DNA from: JAIEPT01 sp038217425
GTDB lineage: Bacteria; Planctomycetota; Planctomycetia; Gemmatales; Gemmataceae
Assembly (NCBI GenBank): GCA_038217425.1
Contig: JBBQPM010000020.1
Location: 1 to 54,220, forward strand
Direction: 5' to 3'
DNA: 54,220 nucleotides
Both the position numbers and the translations under genes were made by a program. Shown piece after piece: positions 42,101 through 49,274 of the stretch (position 1 is its first letter; each line of letters starts with the position of its first letter). Below the pieces are notes generated by a model, which saw only the letters and a list, made by a program, of their open reading frames with translations, was not told the origin of the DNA and made no database searches.

Positions 42101-42340
42101 GAACTGCCGCTCCCGGCGCGGGCCTGGCAGATCGATGCGTCGCCCGCGGGCTTGCTCGTGTATCCGCGGAGCCAGGCCAAGATGGTGCGCGAGTACCCGG
42201 TCTGGTGCGTGCACGCCCAGGACGGCACGCTCCTTTGGAACGAACGTTTTGACTGCAAAGGTCAGCCCGGGTTGGTGGTGAGCGATTCCGAACGCATCAT
42301 CGTGAGCGTCGGCGGACAAATCGCGTGCTGGGGAAACTGA
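39125..42340 (+). CDS. Large exported PQQ-type beta-propeller repeat protein
   Basis: 1071 residues. The leader is CAALTLWLVCVPALWSQA. Residues about 25-280 are mostly helical, TPR-like (DALDALGDLAFERGRFDEAL, KLILGVIFQGDFGRADFEI). From about 290 on there are PQQ/quinoprotein-dehydrogenase-like blades: SWPTFGGGFGRNHAAS, VTSYDALTGEVCFRYEH, VSAIDARTGEQVWALRYPRG, VLCLDVPTGRVLWERD, GLAGLNLHTGATRWQQ, VRLDEKTGQSRWTLP and QARDAATGTLAWQREL. The DxxTGxxxW pattern recurs about eight times. Such planctomycete proteins are thought to be scaffolds or binding proteins; no PQQ or metal ligands were identified, so dehydrogenase activity is not claimed. ATG at 39125 is chosen because the frame upstream is antisense to the RND adaptor gene and the residues after it form a leader. 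Confidence 0.85.
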   Translation: MRCAALTLWLVCVPALWSQAEEVRIFGEQPGPQARFDAVRKSLVPLQTPEEMALLLSDPYAGLWTLAAKHSVFDKAYEEYAGMLLDDPAALIQFPAESPLHGGRRSVCFHVGFAQALGWLPPHYLRKYRSEIEDESQRLLTLGKEKRTPEPLLRLVRESGLSEAGEDALDALGDLAFERGRFDEALAWWGQLQPMPSETETGPMPSRYRHFQGERGRVQAKLILGVIFQGDFGRADFEIAAFAKRHPQARGRFAGQDGLYADILADWYRKRHALREENEAASWPTFGGGFGRNHAASYLPTAAWWRDGPAWRVPIASGDGKHPAERFMFQKHAAVHPLVSDGQVVVGDALSVTSYDALTGEVCFRYEHAQAMEVADDKTLFGQQPRYTLSAGSGRVFARLGRLRVAAADKKDKTPASVLVCLNLASRKGELLWSVKATSAEGEPATFEGAPIVDAERVYLLQSEVLGLTTKSSLACYDLQGKRRWLTELSQSQELAEGRGARYRHHLLSQAGHLLIAVTHGGAVSAIDARTGEQVWALRYPRGSAEKDTAPRELLPALIAQGRALVAPADADGVLCLDVPTGRVLWERDDVEAMQLLGESAGVVLIAQRHGLAGLNLHTGATRWQQPSLGKLPSLGRGLLAEGYYLWPTHDGLLPYRTIRIRDGSPLGRFELTELRHLPAGNVVLGGGCLVVATPTELVCYPRPDLLKAPLQAKRSSPPPQAVPQATRRVQMLKALPTKLHWTQEGALFPSTADLYEIAAGTICRRDAQSGGVLWRQKLRYTHVTWIGRHGDVTIAAGPLGVEAWRDDQAAWSHPLPTRCADPLETLGDFQLQDGRLTFRFDQRQMFVLNPETGKLTESRWCTDGPVRPLIGGKFEESGEPLQATEPGTVHWQSARESKSRWTYSVPWQTSLSGTPPKTLVQGSMILASFATALGDVAVRLDEKTGQSRWTLPPGEAPEMEGSVCAQGKWVAVSGTKLQARDAATGTLAWQRELPLPARAWQIDASPAGLLVYPRSQAKMVREYPVWCVHAQDGTLLWNERFDCKGQPGLVVSDSERIIVSVGGQIACWGN

Positions 42341-42412
42341 TTGATTTCGGGAGAGAATGAGGGCTTCGGAACGCAGTCCAGGCAAGCCCTTCAGGCCGGA
42401 AATGTGCTTTGA

Positions 42413-42609
42413 GCGTTCGGAAGAAATGACGGAATACTGGTAGGGAGACTCCGAATTAGGCGAGTGGCCGACGTGAGTCGGCCGGTTCGTGTGCTTGAGC
42501 GTTGCGATCGGATCTTCGAATGGGATGCTATACCGGCCGACTCACGTCGGCCGCTCGCCTTGGCCAATCGCCAAGCTTTGCAGCGATTGCGTTCATTTCT
42601 TCCGGACGC
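42413..42609. repeat. Nested inverted-repeat element, possible MITE
   Basis: The 292 bases between the convergent PQQ-repeat and DUF1501 stops hold no gene but two nested inverted repeats. The outer arms are 42413-42429 and 42593-42609 (16 of 17 match). The inner arms are 42458-42486 and 42532-42560 (28 of 29 match), and each inner arm contains its own hairpin (GGCCGAC, four bases, GTCGGCC). TTTG lies next to both ends (42408-42411 and 42612-42615) as a possible target duplication. It resembles a small non-autonomous element, or a compound terminator. Confidence 0.6.
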
Positions 42610-42632
42610 TATTTGCGCGATTCCTGAAGAAA

Positions 42633-44039
42633 TCACGCGAAAAGTTCGTGCATCGGCTCGCCCGATTCGAGCAGGTGGACCTGCCGGCCTTCGCGCGTCT
42701 GGCCCATGAGATCGGTGATGCCCAGGGCATGGTAGATTGTCGCGGCCAGATCTTCCGGACCGACGGCTCGGGTGAGCGGATACGCCGCGGTTCGGTCGCT
42801 GCTGCCGAGGATGTGGCCGCGACCAATGCCGCCCCCGGCCAGAATCGCCGTCTGACAGTGAACCCAGTGATCGCGGCCGTCGAAGCCGCCCGGGCGCGGG
42901 TCGCCGATCCGAGGCGTGCGGCCCATCTCGCTTACCAGAACCACCAACGTCTCGTCGAGCAAGCCGCGCTGGTCGAGATCCTCGATCAGGGCCGAGTATC
43001 CCTGGTCCAGCAACGGCAACAAATAGTTCTTGAGACAGCGGAAGTTGGCGCGGTGCGTGTCCCAACCGGAGCAACCGGGGATGTCGCTGGGATTTCGCTT
43101 CCAGTTGACCGAGACGAACGGCACGCCGGCCTCGACGAGTCGGCGGGCCATCAGCATGCTCTGACAGTTGAACTCGTTGCCGTAGCGTTCGCGCACGCGG
43201 CGCGGTTCGCGGTTCAGATCGAATGCCCCGGCCCGTACCGCGGAGGAGAGCAACGAGTACGCGCGCTGGTGATGCCGGCCGTACGCTTCCGCGCTGCTCT
43301 CGAGCGGACGATCGCGCTCGAAGCGTTCCAGCAGACTTCGGCGTTCCTGCAAACGACTTGCAGGAACGTCGTCGGGGAGCGAGAGGTTCGGCACGGTGAA
43401 CTGACTGGGGCGATCGACGTCGCCCAGGATGCGAAACGGATCGTAGGGCGTTCCGAGGAGGCCGCCGAACTGCCCGGCGCGGATGTATTCCGCGGAGTGC
43501 GCCCAATCCGGCAACGCCACGAGCGGCAGCGCCGCGGAAGTTCCTTTTTTGAGCGCGACGACGGAACCGATGAACGGCCAATCTTCGCCGCGCGGTTTGC
43601 GGTTGAGCGCGAGCTGTCCGAAGGAGACGTCGGGGACGTGGCCCGTGAGATAGTAGTACGCGCCAGTGTGATGGGCGTCGCCCATGATTCCCTGGCCGCG
43701 CTGCCCGAGCGAACGGACCAAGCTGCAGCGATCGAGAATATTGGCGATGCGCGGCAAATGTTCGCAAACGGGTGCGCCGACGAGCCGGCTGGCGACGGTC
43801 TTGAACTCACCGCGATACTCGAGAGGGGCGTCGGGCTTCATATCGAAGGTGTCGATATGGCTCATGCCGCCGTCGAGATAGATGAGGATGCACGCCTTGG
43901 CTTTGCTGGTCGCCGGCCGAACGGGCCGAGCTTCTTGAGCGCGGAGCCAGCCGGGGAGATCGAGTCCGAAAAATCCAAGGGCGCCGGCCTGCAGGAAGCC
44001 ACGCCGGTTCCAGTGTGACGATTTGGATTCGGAATGCAT
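42633..44039 (-). CDS. DUF1501 protein, full length
   Basis: 468-residue DUF1501 protein, exported by a Tat-type leader (WNRRGFLQAGALGFFGLDLP). Family blocks: CILIYLDGGMSHIDTFDMKP, VCEHLPRIANILDRCSLVRS, GDAHHTGAYYYLTGHVP, GWDTHRANFRCLKNYLLPLL, LVSEMGRTPRIGD, GRDHWVHCQTAILAGGG and the C-terminal DLAATIYHALGITDLMG. The fold is that of the alkaline phosphatase/sulfatase superfamily. In planctomycetes such genes usually pair with a DUF1553/DUF1549 (Planctomycete cytochrome C) partner; no partner is next to it here. Its neighbour downstream on the chromosome is the arylsulfatase gene, across a palindromic repeat. Confidence 0.92.
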   Translation of the reverse strand: MHSESKSSHWNRRGFLQAGALGFFGLDLPGWLRAQEARPVRPATSKAKACILIYLDGGMSHIDTFDMKPDAPLEYRGEFKTVASRLVGAPVCEHLPRIANILDRCSLVRSLGQRGQGIMGDAHHTGAYYYLTGHVPDVSFGQLALNRKPRGEDWPFIGSVVALKKGTSAALPLVALPDWAHSAEYIRAGQFGGLLGTPYDPFRILGDVDRPSQFTVPNLSLPDDVPASRLQERRSLLERFERDRPLESSAEAYGRHHQRAYSLLSSAVRAGAFDLNREPRRVRERYGNEFNCQSMLMARRLVEAGVPFVSVNWKRNPSDIPGCSGWDTHRANFRCLKNYLLPLLDQGYSALIEDLDQRGLLDETLVVLVSEMGRTPRIGDPRPGGFDGRDHWVHCQTAILAGGGIGRGHILGSSDRTAAYPLTRAVGPEDLAATIYHALGITDLMGQTREGRQVHLLESGEPMHELFA

Positions 44040-44137
44040 GAGGGCCTCGCAAGATGAATACTCTGCAAGGATAGCAGATTGTCCGTCGGGCTACCAGTCG
44101 TGCTCGCCGAATTCGTTTGCAAGCGCCACGCAAAAAC

Positions 44138-44290
44138 TTCTCGTTCCCGGGCTCCGCCCGGGAACGCACGGATTGCGAGGCTCTGCCTCGGCGCCAGGAT
44201 CCCTTGCGAGCAACTCCGACTTGGCCCAATAGCGAAAACGAGGCAGAGCCTCTGGGCAGTGCGTTCCCGGGCAGAGCCCGGGAACGAGAA
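44138..44290. repeat. Nested palindromic repeat between DUF1501 and arylsulfatase genes
   Basis: Outer arms 44138-44168 and 44260-44290 match at 30 of 31 positions, and each arm itself folds (TTCCCGGGC...GCCCGGGAA). An inner pair, GAGGCTCTGCCTCG (44177-44190) and its complement (44239-44252), is perfect. The remainder of the gap (44040-44137) has nothing recognisable. Confidence 0.8.
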
Positions 44291-44310
44291 CTAAATGAAT
44301 TTCCTCCCGT

Positions 44311-45669
44311 CTATTTCTTCTTCTTCTCCGGAATGTCCTTCCACCACCTCGGCCCTTCCGCCTCGATTTCGGCGTTGAGCGCGACCAGCGTCTGCCGCAT
44401 CGATTCGAAACGTTTCGGCTCCTTGCCCTTCAAGTCTTCGGACTGCTGCAGATCGGTTTTGAGGTGGTATAGCTCGAACTCCTTGAGATCGGGCGTGGCC
44501 AGCAGCGTGTAGTCCCCCTGACGCATGCAGATCTGGAACTTGCCCGCGAGGCTGCAGCGCCAGTAGAGCGGGATCTTGCGGTCGATGGCTTTGCCTTCGA
44601 GAATGGGCAGGAAGTTGGCGCCGTCGATGGGGCGGTCCTTCGGAATCTCGGCGCCGGCGAGGGCGGCGAACGTCGTGAAGACGTCGGAGCCGACCACCGG
44701 TTCCTCGCTGGTGCTCCCCGGCTTCGTTTTGCCCGGAATGCGCATGAGGCCCGGCACGCGGATGCCCCCTTCGTACACGTTACGCTTGCGACCACGCAAG
44801 CCGCCTGTGGAGCCACGCGTTCGGCCCGTCGTGCCGTTGCCTTCGGGACCGTTGTCGCTCGTGAAGACGATGACGGTATTTTCGTCGAGCCCCAGTTCCG
44901 TCAGCGTTCGCAGCAGTTTACCGAACGCGGCGTCGAGCTGCGTGACGTTGCCGTGATGCTGGGCTTTGTCCGGGTCAGATTTCATCAGGTCCGGGTAGAG
45001 TTTCTGGTACTCCGGATCCGATTCGATCGGCAGATGGGGTTCGTGGAACCAGACCGAGAGCATGAACGGCTTGGACTTGTCGCGTTCCGTCTTCAGCCAA
45101 CCGATGGCTTCGTCGACGACCAGATGCGAGGAAAAACCCTCGGTTTCGCCGACTGCCTTGCCGTTGCGGACGAAGTTTTTCGGATCTTTGTGGCTGGGCC
45201 CGGCGTTGTTCTGCGTGGCGAGCCACCAATCGTAGCCGTGGTCGCTGGGCTGCGGTTGCTTGGGCGAGTTGAACATGCCGTTGAGATGCCATTTGCCGAC
45301 GTGGCACGTCGCATATCCGAGCCGACGCAACAGCGATACGAGGGTGATCTCGGACGTGCGCAGGTGAATGGGGCTATTCTCCGGGATCCAGGTGAAGACG
45401 CCGTTGCGGTAGGGCGTTCGGCCGGTGAGGAGCGCGGAGCGCGAAGGCGAGCAGACGGCGCTGGCGGAGTAACACTGGTTGAGTTTGAGCCCGGTCTTGG
45501 CGAACGCGTCGAGGTACGGCGTCTTGATAACCGGGTGTCCGTAACATCCCAGATCGCCGTAACCGAGATCGTCGGCCAGGACGAGGACGAAGTTCGGCTT
45601 CTTGGCCTCCTGGGCCGCGAGCGCGGCGAAGGAGAGTAGACAGACGCAAAGTGCGGAGAGGCAGGTCAT
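44311..45669 (-). CDS. Secreted type I arylsulfatase
   Basis: 452-residue formylglycine-dependent sulfatase that hydrolyses sulfate esters, probably from algal or mucin-type polysaccharides, outside the cytoplasm. The leader is TCLSALCVCLLSFAALAAQ. The active-site signature CSPSRSALLTGR holds the Cys that becomes formylglycine (residue 73). Metal-binding motifs are LVLADDLGYGDLGCYG (two Asp) and FTSDNGPEGN (Asp, Asn); CHVGKWHL and WFHEPHLP supply the Lys and His around the site. ATG at 45669 follows GAGGAA and is preferred to the ATG at 45687. Because its signature is of the Cys type, it needs a formylglycine synthase; the FGE-like domain in the giant kinase lacks the copper-binding cysteines, so the activating enzyme is elsewhere. 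Confidence 0.94.
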   Translation of the reverse strand: MTCLSALCVCLLSFAALAAQEAKKPNFVLVLADDLGYGDLGCYGHPVIKTPYLDAFAKTGLKLNQCYSASAVCSPSRSALLTGRTPYRNGVFTWIPENSPIHLRTSEITLVSLLRRLGYATCHVGKWHLNGMFNSPKQPQPSDHGYDWWLATQNNAGPSHKDPKNFVRNGKAVGETEGFSSHLVVDEAIGWLKTERDKSKPFMLSVWFHEPHLPIESDPEYQKLYPDLMKSDPDKAQHHGNVTQLDAAFGKLLRTLTELGLDENTVIVFTSDNGPEGNGTTGRTRGSTGGLRGRKRNVYEGGIRVPGLMRIPGKTKPGSTSEEPVVGSDVFTTFAALAGAEIPKDRPIDGANFLPILEGKAIDRKIPLYWRCSLAGKFQICMRQGDYTLLATPDLKEFELYHLKTDLQQSEDLKGKEPKRFESMRQTLVALNAEIEAEGPRWWKDIPEKKKK

Positions 45670-45695
45670 GGCGTTCCTCGGTTGCATCGAAAACA

Positions 45696-45792
45696 GCCAC
45701 AGAGGTCACAGAGAACACAGAGGAAGAAAATAAGCACGGCATCATTCGACTTTCCGCTCTTCTTTCTCTGTGTCCTCTGAGACCTCTGTGGC
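45696..45792. repeat. Imperfect inverted repeat, CCACAGAGGTC-type
   Basis: Arm 45696-45729 is complementary to about 45759-45792 with few mismatches; both consist of CACAGAG/CTCTGTG-type short repeats. It lies between the divergent arylsulfatase and purF genes. Repeats with this sequence style are scattered in many bacterial genomes. Confidence 0.75.
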
Positions 45793-45867
45793 AAATCTTT
45801 TCATGAACGACGGCGAGTATACACGCACGCCGCGGCGAGGTCAAACGTCCACGACGATCGGCTTCCG

Positions 45868-45873
45868 TATAAT
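45868..45873 (+). promoter_or_regulatory. Candidate -10 element for purF
   Basis: A perfect TATAAT lies 42 bases upstream of the chosen purF start, in otherwise GC-rich sequence. No good -35 hexamer is seen at normal spacing. Confidence 0.35.
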
Positions 45874-45915
45874 GAAGATGCGGTGAGGCAGCCATTCTTC
45901 CAGCGGGGCAGCGGC

Positions 45916-47511
45916 ATGGACGAGTTACAGCACGAGTGCGGGATCGCGGCCCTTTATCATCTGGACAGCCCCGAGAAATCGGCGCTCGCTCCCGCGGGGG
46001 GGCTCGACCAGGTCAGCCGACTGATGCCCAGGCTGTTGCTCGATCTGCAAAACCGCGGTCAGCTGGCGGCCGGCTTCACGACCTACAATCCGCAGCGCGA
46101 AAGCATCCTCGCCACCTACAAGAACATCGGCCCCGTCATCGAGGCGTTTCGCCTCAACCATCCCGCCAAATCCGAAGCGATTCAAAAGGAGTACGCCGGG
46201 CAAGCCGCGATCGGGCACGTCCGCTACGCCACCTGCGGCGAGAATGACAAGTCGCACGCCCAGCCGTTCGAACGCCATCACGGCCGGCGCTGGAAGTGGT
46301 TCGCCTTCGCCTTCAACGGCCAACTCGCCAACTTCGCCGAGCTACGCGAAGAGCTCTTAAGCAAGAACGACTATCACCTGACGCGCAATCTCGACACCGA
46401 AGTCATCATGCACTGTCTCAGTTACGAACTGCGCAACGACGACCCGCCCGATCTGGTGCAAGTCTTTCGCAACCTGAGCAAGCGATTCGACGGCGCCTAC
46501 AACCTCGTCTTCATGAACGGCCGCGGCGATATGGTCATCTCGCGCGATCCGAAGGGATTCCGACCCCTCGTCTACGCCCAGGACGGCCCCCTCTTCGGCG
46601 CCGCCAGCGAAAGCATCGCCCTGTCCAACCTCGGCTTCAAAAACATCAAGTCACTCGAGCCGGGCGAACTGATCCTCATCCAGGACAACCAGGTCCACGT
46701 CGAGCGGTACGCCCCGCGCACCAACTCCGCCCACTGCTTCTTCGAGTGGATCTACTTCGCCAACGTTGGCAGCACGCTCGACGACAAGAGCGTGTACCTC
46801 TCCCGCGCCGCCCTGGGCCGCGAGTTGGCGGTGCAGGAACACAAGCTCAATCGCGTGCCGTTCGACGACGACACGATCATCGTCCCCGTCCCCGACACGG
46901 GCAAGGCGGCCGCGGATTCGATGGCGTACGAGTTGGGATTGCCGTCGGTCGAAGGCCTGATGCGCAATCGCTACGTGGGCCGAACGTTCATCGAGGGGCA
47001 GAACCGCGCCGACCGCGTGCGCGCCAAATATTCGCCGTTGCGGGAAGTCATGCAGGGCAAACGCGTTCTGCTCATCGAGGACACGATCGTCCGCAGCACG
47101 ACGCTCAAGGCGCTGTTGAGTCACCTGCGTGAGCGCGGCGGAGCGAAGGAAGTGCACGTCCGCGTCGCCTGTCCGCCGATCGTGGCGCCCTGTTTTTACG
47201 GCATCGACATGTCGACGGTCGGCGAACTGTTCGCGCCGAAGTTCATGAACGGTCCGCGGCTCACGGAAGCCGATCAAGAAGCGATGGCCCGCGAACTTGG
47301 CGCGGACAGTCTCTTTTACCTGCCGCTGGAGGCGGTCGCCCGCTGTATCGGTTTGCCCGCGGAAAGGTTGTGCCGGGCGTGCCTGACGGGGCATTACCCG
47401 ACGGAGACGGGGACGAAGCTGTACCAACTCGCGATGATCCAGGGGGACGGAACGAACGGCCGCACCTACGAGATGGCGGGGGCCTGCGGGCGGGTGAAGG
47501 AAGAGGCGTAA
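45916..47511 (+). CDS. purF: Amidophosphoribosyltransferase-like protein (PurF family)
   Basis: Catalyses the first step of purine synthesis, PRPP plus glutamine to phosphoribosylamine. The N-terminal class II glutaminase domain has its nucleophilic Cys as residue 8 (MDELQHECGIAAL), implying removal of a seven-residue propeptide, as in the B. subtilis type. Glutaminase blocks are NRGQLAAGF, IGHVRYATCGEN, FNGQLANFAELREEL and DTEVIMHCLSYEL. The PRT domain has VPVPDTGKAAADSMAYELG and the PRPP loop VLLIEDTIVRSTTLKAL (normally DDSIVRGTT). CxxC-type cysteines near the end (CIGLPAERLCRACLTG) may hold an iron-sulfur cluster as in related enzymes. ATG at 45916 is chosen; the ATG at 45883 would lengthen the propeptide to 18. 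At 531 residues it is slightly longer than usual, and the substitutions make a PurF-like paralogue possible. Confidence 0.85.
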   Translation: MDELQHECGIAALYHLDSPEKSALAPAGGLDQVSRLMPRLLLDLQNRGQLAAGFTTYNPQRESILATYKNIGPVIEAFRLNHPAKSEAIQKEYAGQAAIGHVRYATCGENDKSHAQPFERHHGRRWKWFAFAFNGQLANFAELREELLSKNDYHLTRNLDTEVIMHCLSYELRNDDPPDLVQVFRNLSKRFDGAYNLVFMNGRGDMVISRDPKGFRPLVYAQDGPLFGAASESIALSNLGFKNIKSLEPGELILIQDNQVHVERYAPRTNSAHCFFEWIYFANVGSTLDDKSVYLSRAALGRELAVQEHKLNRVPFDDDTIIVPVPDTGKAAADSMAYELGLPSVEGLMRNRYVGRTFIEGQNRADRVRAKYSPLREVMQGKRVLLIEDTIVRSTTLKALLSHLRERGGAKEVHVRVACPPIVAPCFYGIDMSTVGELFAPKFMNGPRLTEADQEAMARELGADSLFYLPLEAVARCIGLPAERLCRACLTGHYPTETGTKLYQLAMIQGDGTNGRTYEMAGACGRVKEEA

Positions 47512-47593
47512 GGGGTTGTCACAAGGAATTGGACCGGGTAAAAGGGAGTTCGCACTTGAGTGGTCCGCGATATCTCTGTTTAAGGAGAGAACC

Positions 47594-47935
47594 ATGCCCT
47601 CCCGTTTCGTCTCACTCGCGCTAGCCGCATTCGTCGGCCTGCTTCTCCCGCACGCAATTAGCGCCGGAGAGTTGGTCAATGACACCAAGGAAACCGTCGC
47701 CGTTCAGGTCGGCACGCGCAATCCGCAGACCGGCTTCTTCACCTGGTCGGCGACGGTGAACCTCATGCCGGGCAAATTCGTGACCATTCCGAAGGGGCAG
47801 TGGTATCGGCACGACTCGCATGTCCGCGATGCCAAGACGACCTTCACGCTGCCCGGCGCCATCGAACCCAACGAGCGCCGATTTTACATGTTTCTGTACG
47901 GCAACGAGGTTCGCATCGACGTGACCCGCAAGTAG
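47594..47935 (+). CDS. Small exported protein of unknown function
   Basis: 113 residues; not a recognised family. ATG at 47594 follows AAGGAGA and opens a clear leader (FVSLALAAFVGLLLPHAISA). The mature part is about 88 residues, beta-rich in appearance (ELVNDTKETVAVQVGTRNP, FFTWSATVNLMPGKFVTIPK, RFYMFLYGNEVRIDVTRK). The style is like other small secreted planctomycete proteins with a single beta-sandwich domain. It is 16 bases upstream of the ligase gene on the same strand and could be the first gene of that operon. Confidence 0.75.
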   Translation: MPSRFVSLALAAFVGLLLPHAISAGELVNDTKETVAVQVGTRNPQTGFFTWSATVNLMPGKFVTIPKGQWYRHDSHVRDAKTTFTLPGAIEPNERRFYMFLYGNEVRIDVTRK

Positions 47936-47951
47936 GCGTAAGTCAATCTCG

Positions 47952-49274
47952 ATGCGATGGCGGACGTTTCTCCCACACTTCGCGGGGGCTCTCTGGCGCG
48001 GGCGTCGGCTGCGCGGGGAGGCGCTGCGCGACTTCCAGGATCGGCGGGCGCGGGCCATCGTCCGATTCGCCGTCGCGCGGGCGCCGTTCTATCGGCAGCA
48101 TTTCGCGGGCCAATCCCTCCACGATTGGCCCACGCTGCCGACGACCGACAAGGCGTGGATGATGGCCAACTTCGATGGCTTCAACACGCTCGGCATCCGC
48201 GGCACGGAGGCCATGGCGGTCGCGCTGCGGGCGGAAGCGACGCGCGACTTCGTGCCGACGCTGCACGGCGTCACCGTCGGGATCTCCTCTGGCACCTCGG
48301 GACATCGCGGGCTGTTCCTCGTTAGCCCCGACGAACAGGCGGCGTGGGCGGGATTTCTGCTGGCCCGGCTGCTACCGAGCTTTCGCCTACGAGGGTTTTC
48401 CCTCGCATTCTTCCTGCGGTCCAACAGCAATCTTTACGAAAGCCTCGGCGGCCGATGGCTGCGGTTTCGCTACCACGATGTGATGACGCCGCTCGAAACG
48501 TCGATCGCGACACTGAATCGAGATCGGCCCGACATCGTCGTCGCTCCGCCGGCGCTGCTGGTGCTGCTGGCGGAAGCTTTGCAAGCAGGGACGCTACGGA
48601 TTCGGCCCGAGCGTTTGATTTCGGTCGCCGACGTGCTCGAACCGCAGGACCGGGACTACTTGGCCGGGGCGTTCGCGTGTCCGGTGCAGCAGATTTATCA
48701 GTGCACCGAAGGGCTGCTGGCCCTCAGTTGCCCCCACGGATCGTTGCATCTTCAGGAGGATCTCGTCGCGGTTCAGTTGGAACCGCTGGGAGAGGAACGC
48801 TACACGCCGATCGTCACGGACCTGTGGCGGCGGACGCAGCCGATCATTCGCTATCGGCTCAATGACGTCGTGCGGGTGGACTCGCGTCCGTGCCCTTGCG
48901 GATCCGGGTTTCGCGTGTTGGCTCAAGTCGAAGGGCGTTGCGACGACATCGTCTATTTTCACGCTCGGGACGGCGCGCTCCGACGGTTCTTTCCGGACAC
49001 GGTTCGGCGCATGATCTTGCTGGCCAGTCTGCACATTCTCGACTATCGGGCGGAGCAAACTCGGCCCGGGCAACTGCGTGTCCATCTGCAGGCGTCGGCC
49101 GAGGTCGACTTCTCGGAAGTCGTGGCCGGGGTGCGGGAGAGCGTCGCACGGACGCTGGCGGAATATGATTGTCAGCCGTGCGACCTGGCGATCGAATCGG
49201 GCGTGCCGACCTTGGCTGCGGGGGAGAAGCGTCGGCGTGTGCGGCGCGTGGGGGATGGATGCGAATTCTCGTGA
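47952..49274 (+). CDS. F390 synthetase / phenylacetate-CoA ligase-like adenylate-forming enzyme
   Basis: 440-residue adenylate-forming enzyme that probably activates a carboxylic acid with ATP. The ATP-binding loop is ISSGTSGHRG (Ser112 region), followed by the adenine-binding region IYQCTEGLLALSCPHG and the hinge-type block PIIRYRLNDVV, then a CPCG segment (DSRPCPCGSGFRVLAQVEGR) common in phenylacetate-CoA ligases and F390 synthetases. The acid substrate is unknown. The start codon follows only a weak ribosome binding site. The next gene starts 16 bases before this one stops, so expression is coupled. It is the first enzyme of a compact locus with a reductase, an MBL-fold hydrolase, a ketoacyl synthase and a Rieske oxygenase, pointing to a specialised acyl metabolite. 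Confidence 0.85.
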   Translation: MRWRTFLPHFAGALWRGRRLRGEALRDFQDRRARAIVRFAVARAPFYRQHFAGQSLHDWPTLPTTDKAWMMANFDGFNTLGIRGTEAMAVALRAEATRDFVPTLHGVTVGISSGTSGHRGLFLVSPDEQAAWAGFLLARLLPSFRLRGFSLAFFLRSNSNLYESLGGRWLRFRYHDVMTPLETSIATLNRDRPDIVVAPPALLVLLAEALQAGTLRIRPERLISVADVLEPQDRDYLAGAFACPVQQIYQCTEGLLALSCPHGSLHLQEDLVAVQLEPLGEERYTPIVTDLWRRTQPIIRYRLNDVVRVDSRPCPCGSGFRVLAQVEGRCDDIVYFHARDGALRRFFPDTVRRMILLASLHILDYRAEQTRPGQLRVHLQASAEVDFSEVVAGVRESVARTLAEYDCQPCDLAIESGVPTLAAGEKRRRVRRVGDGCEFS

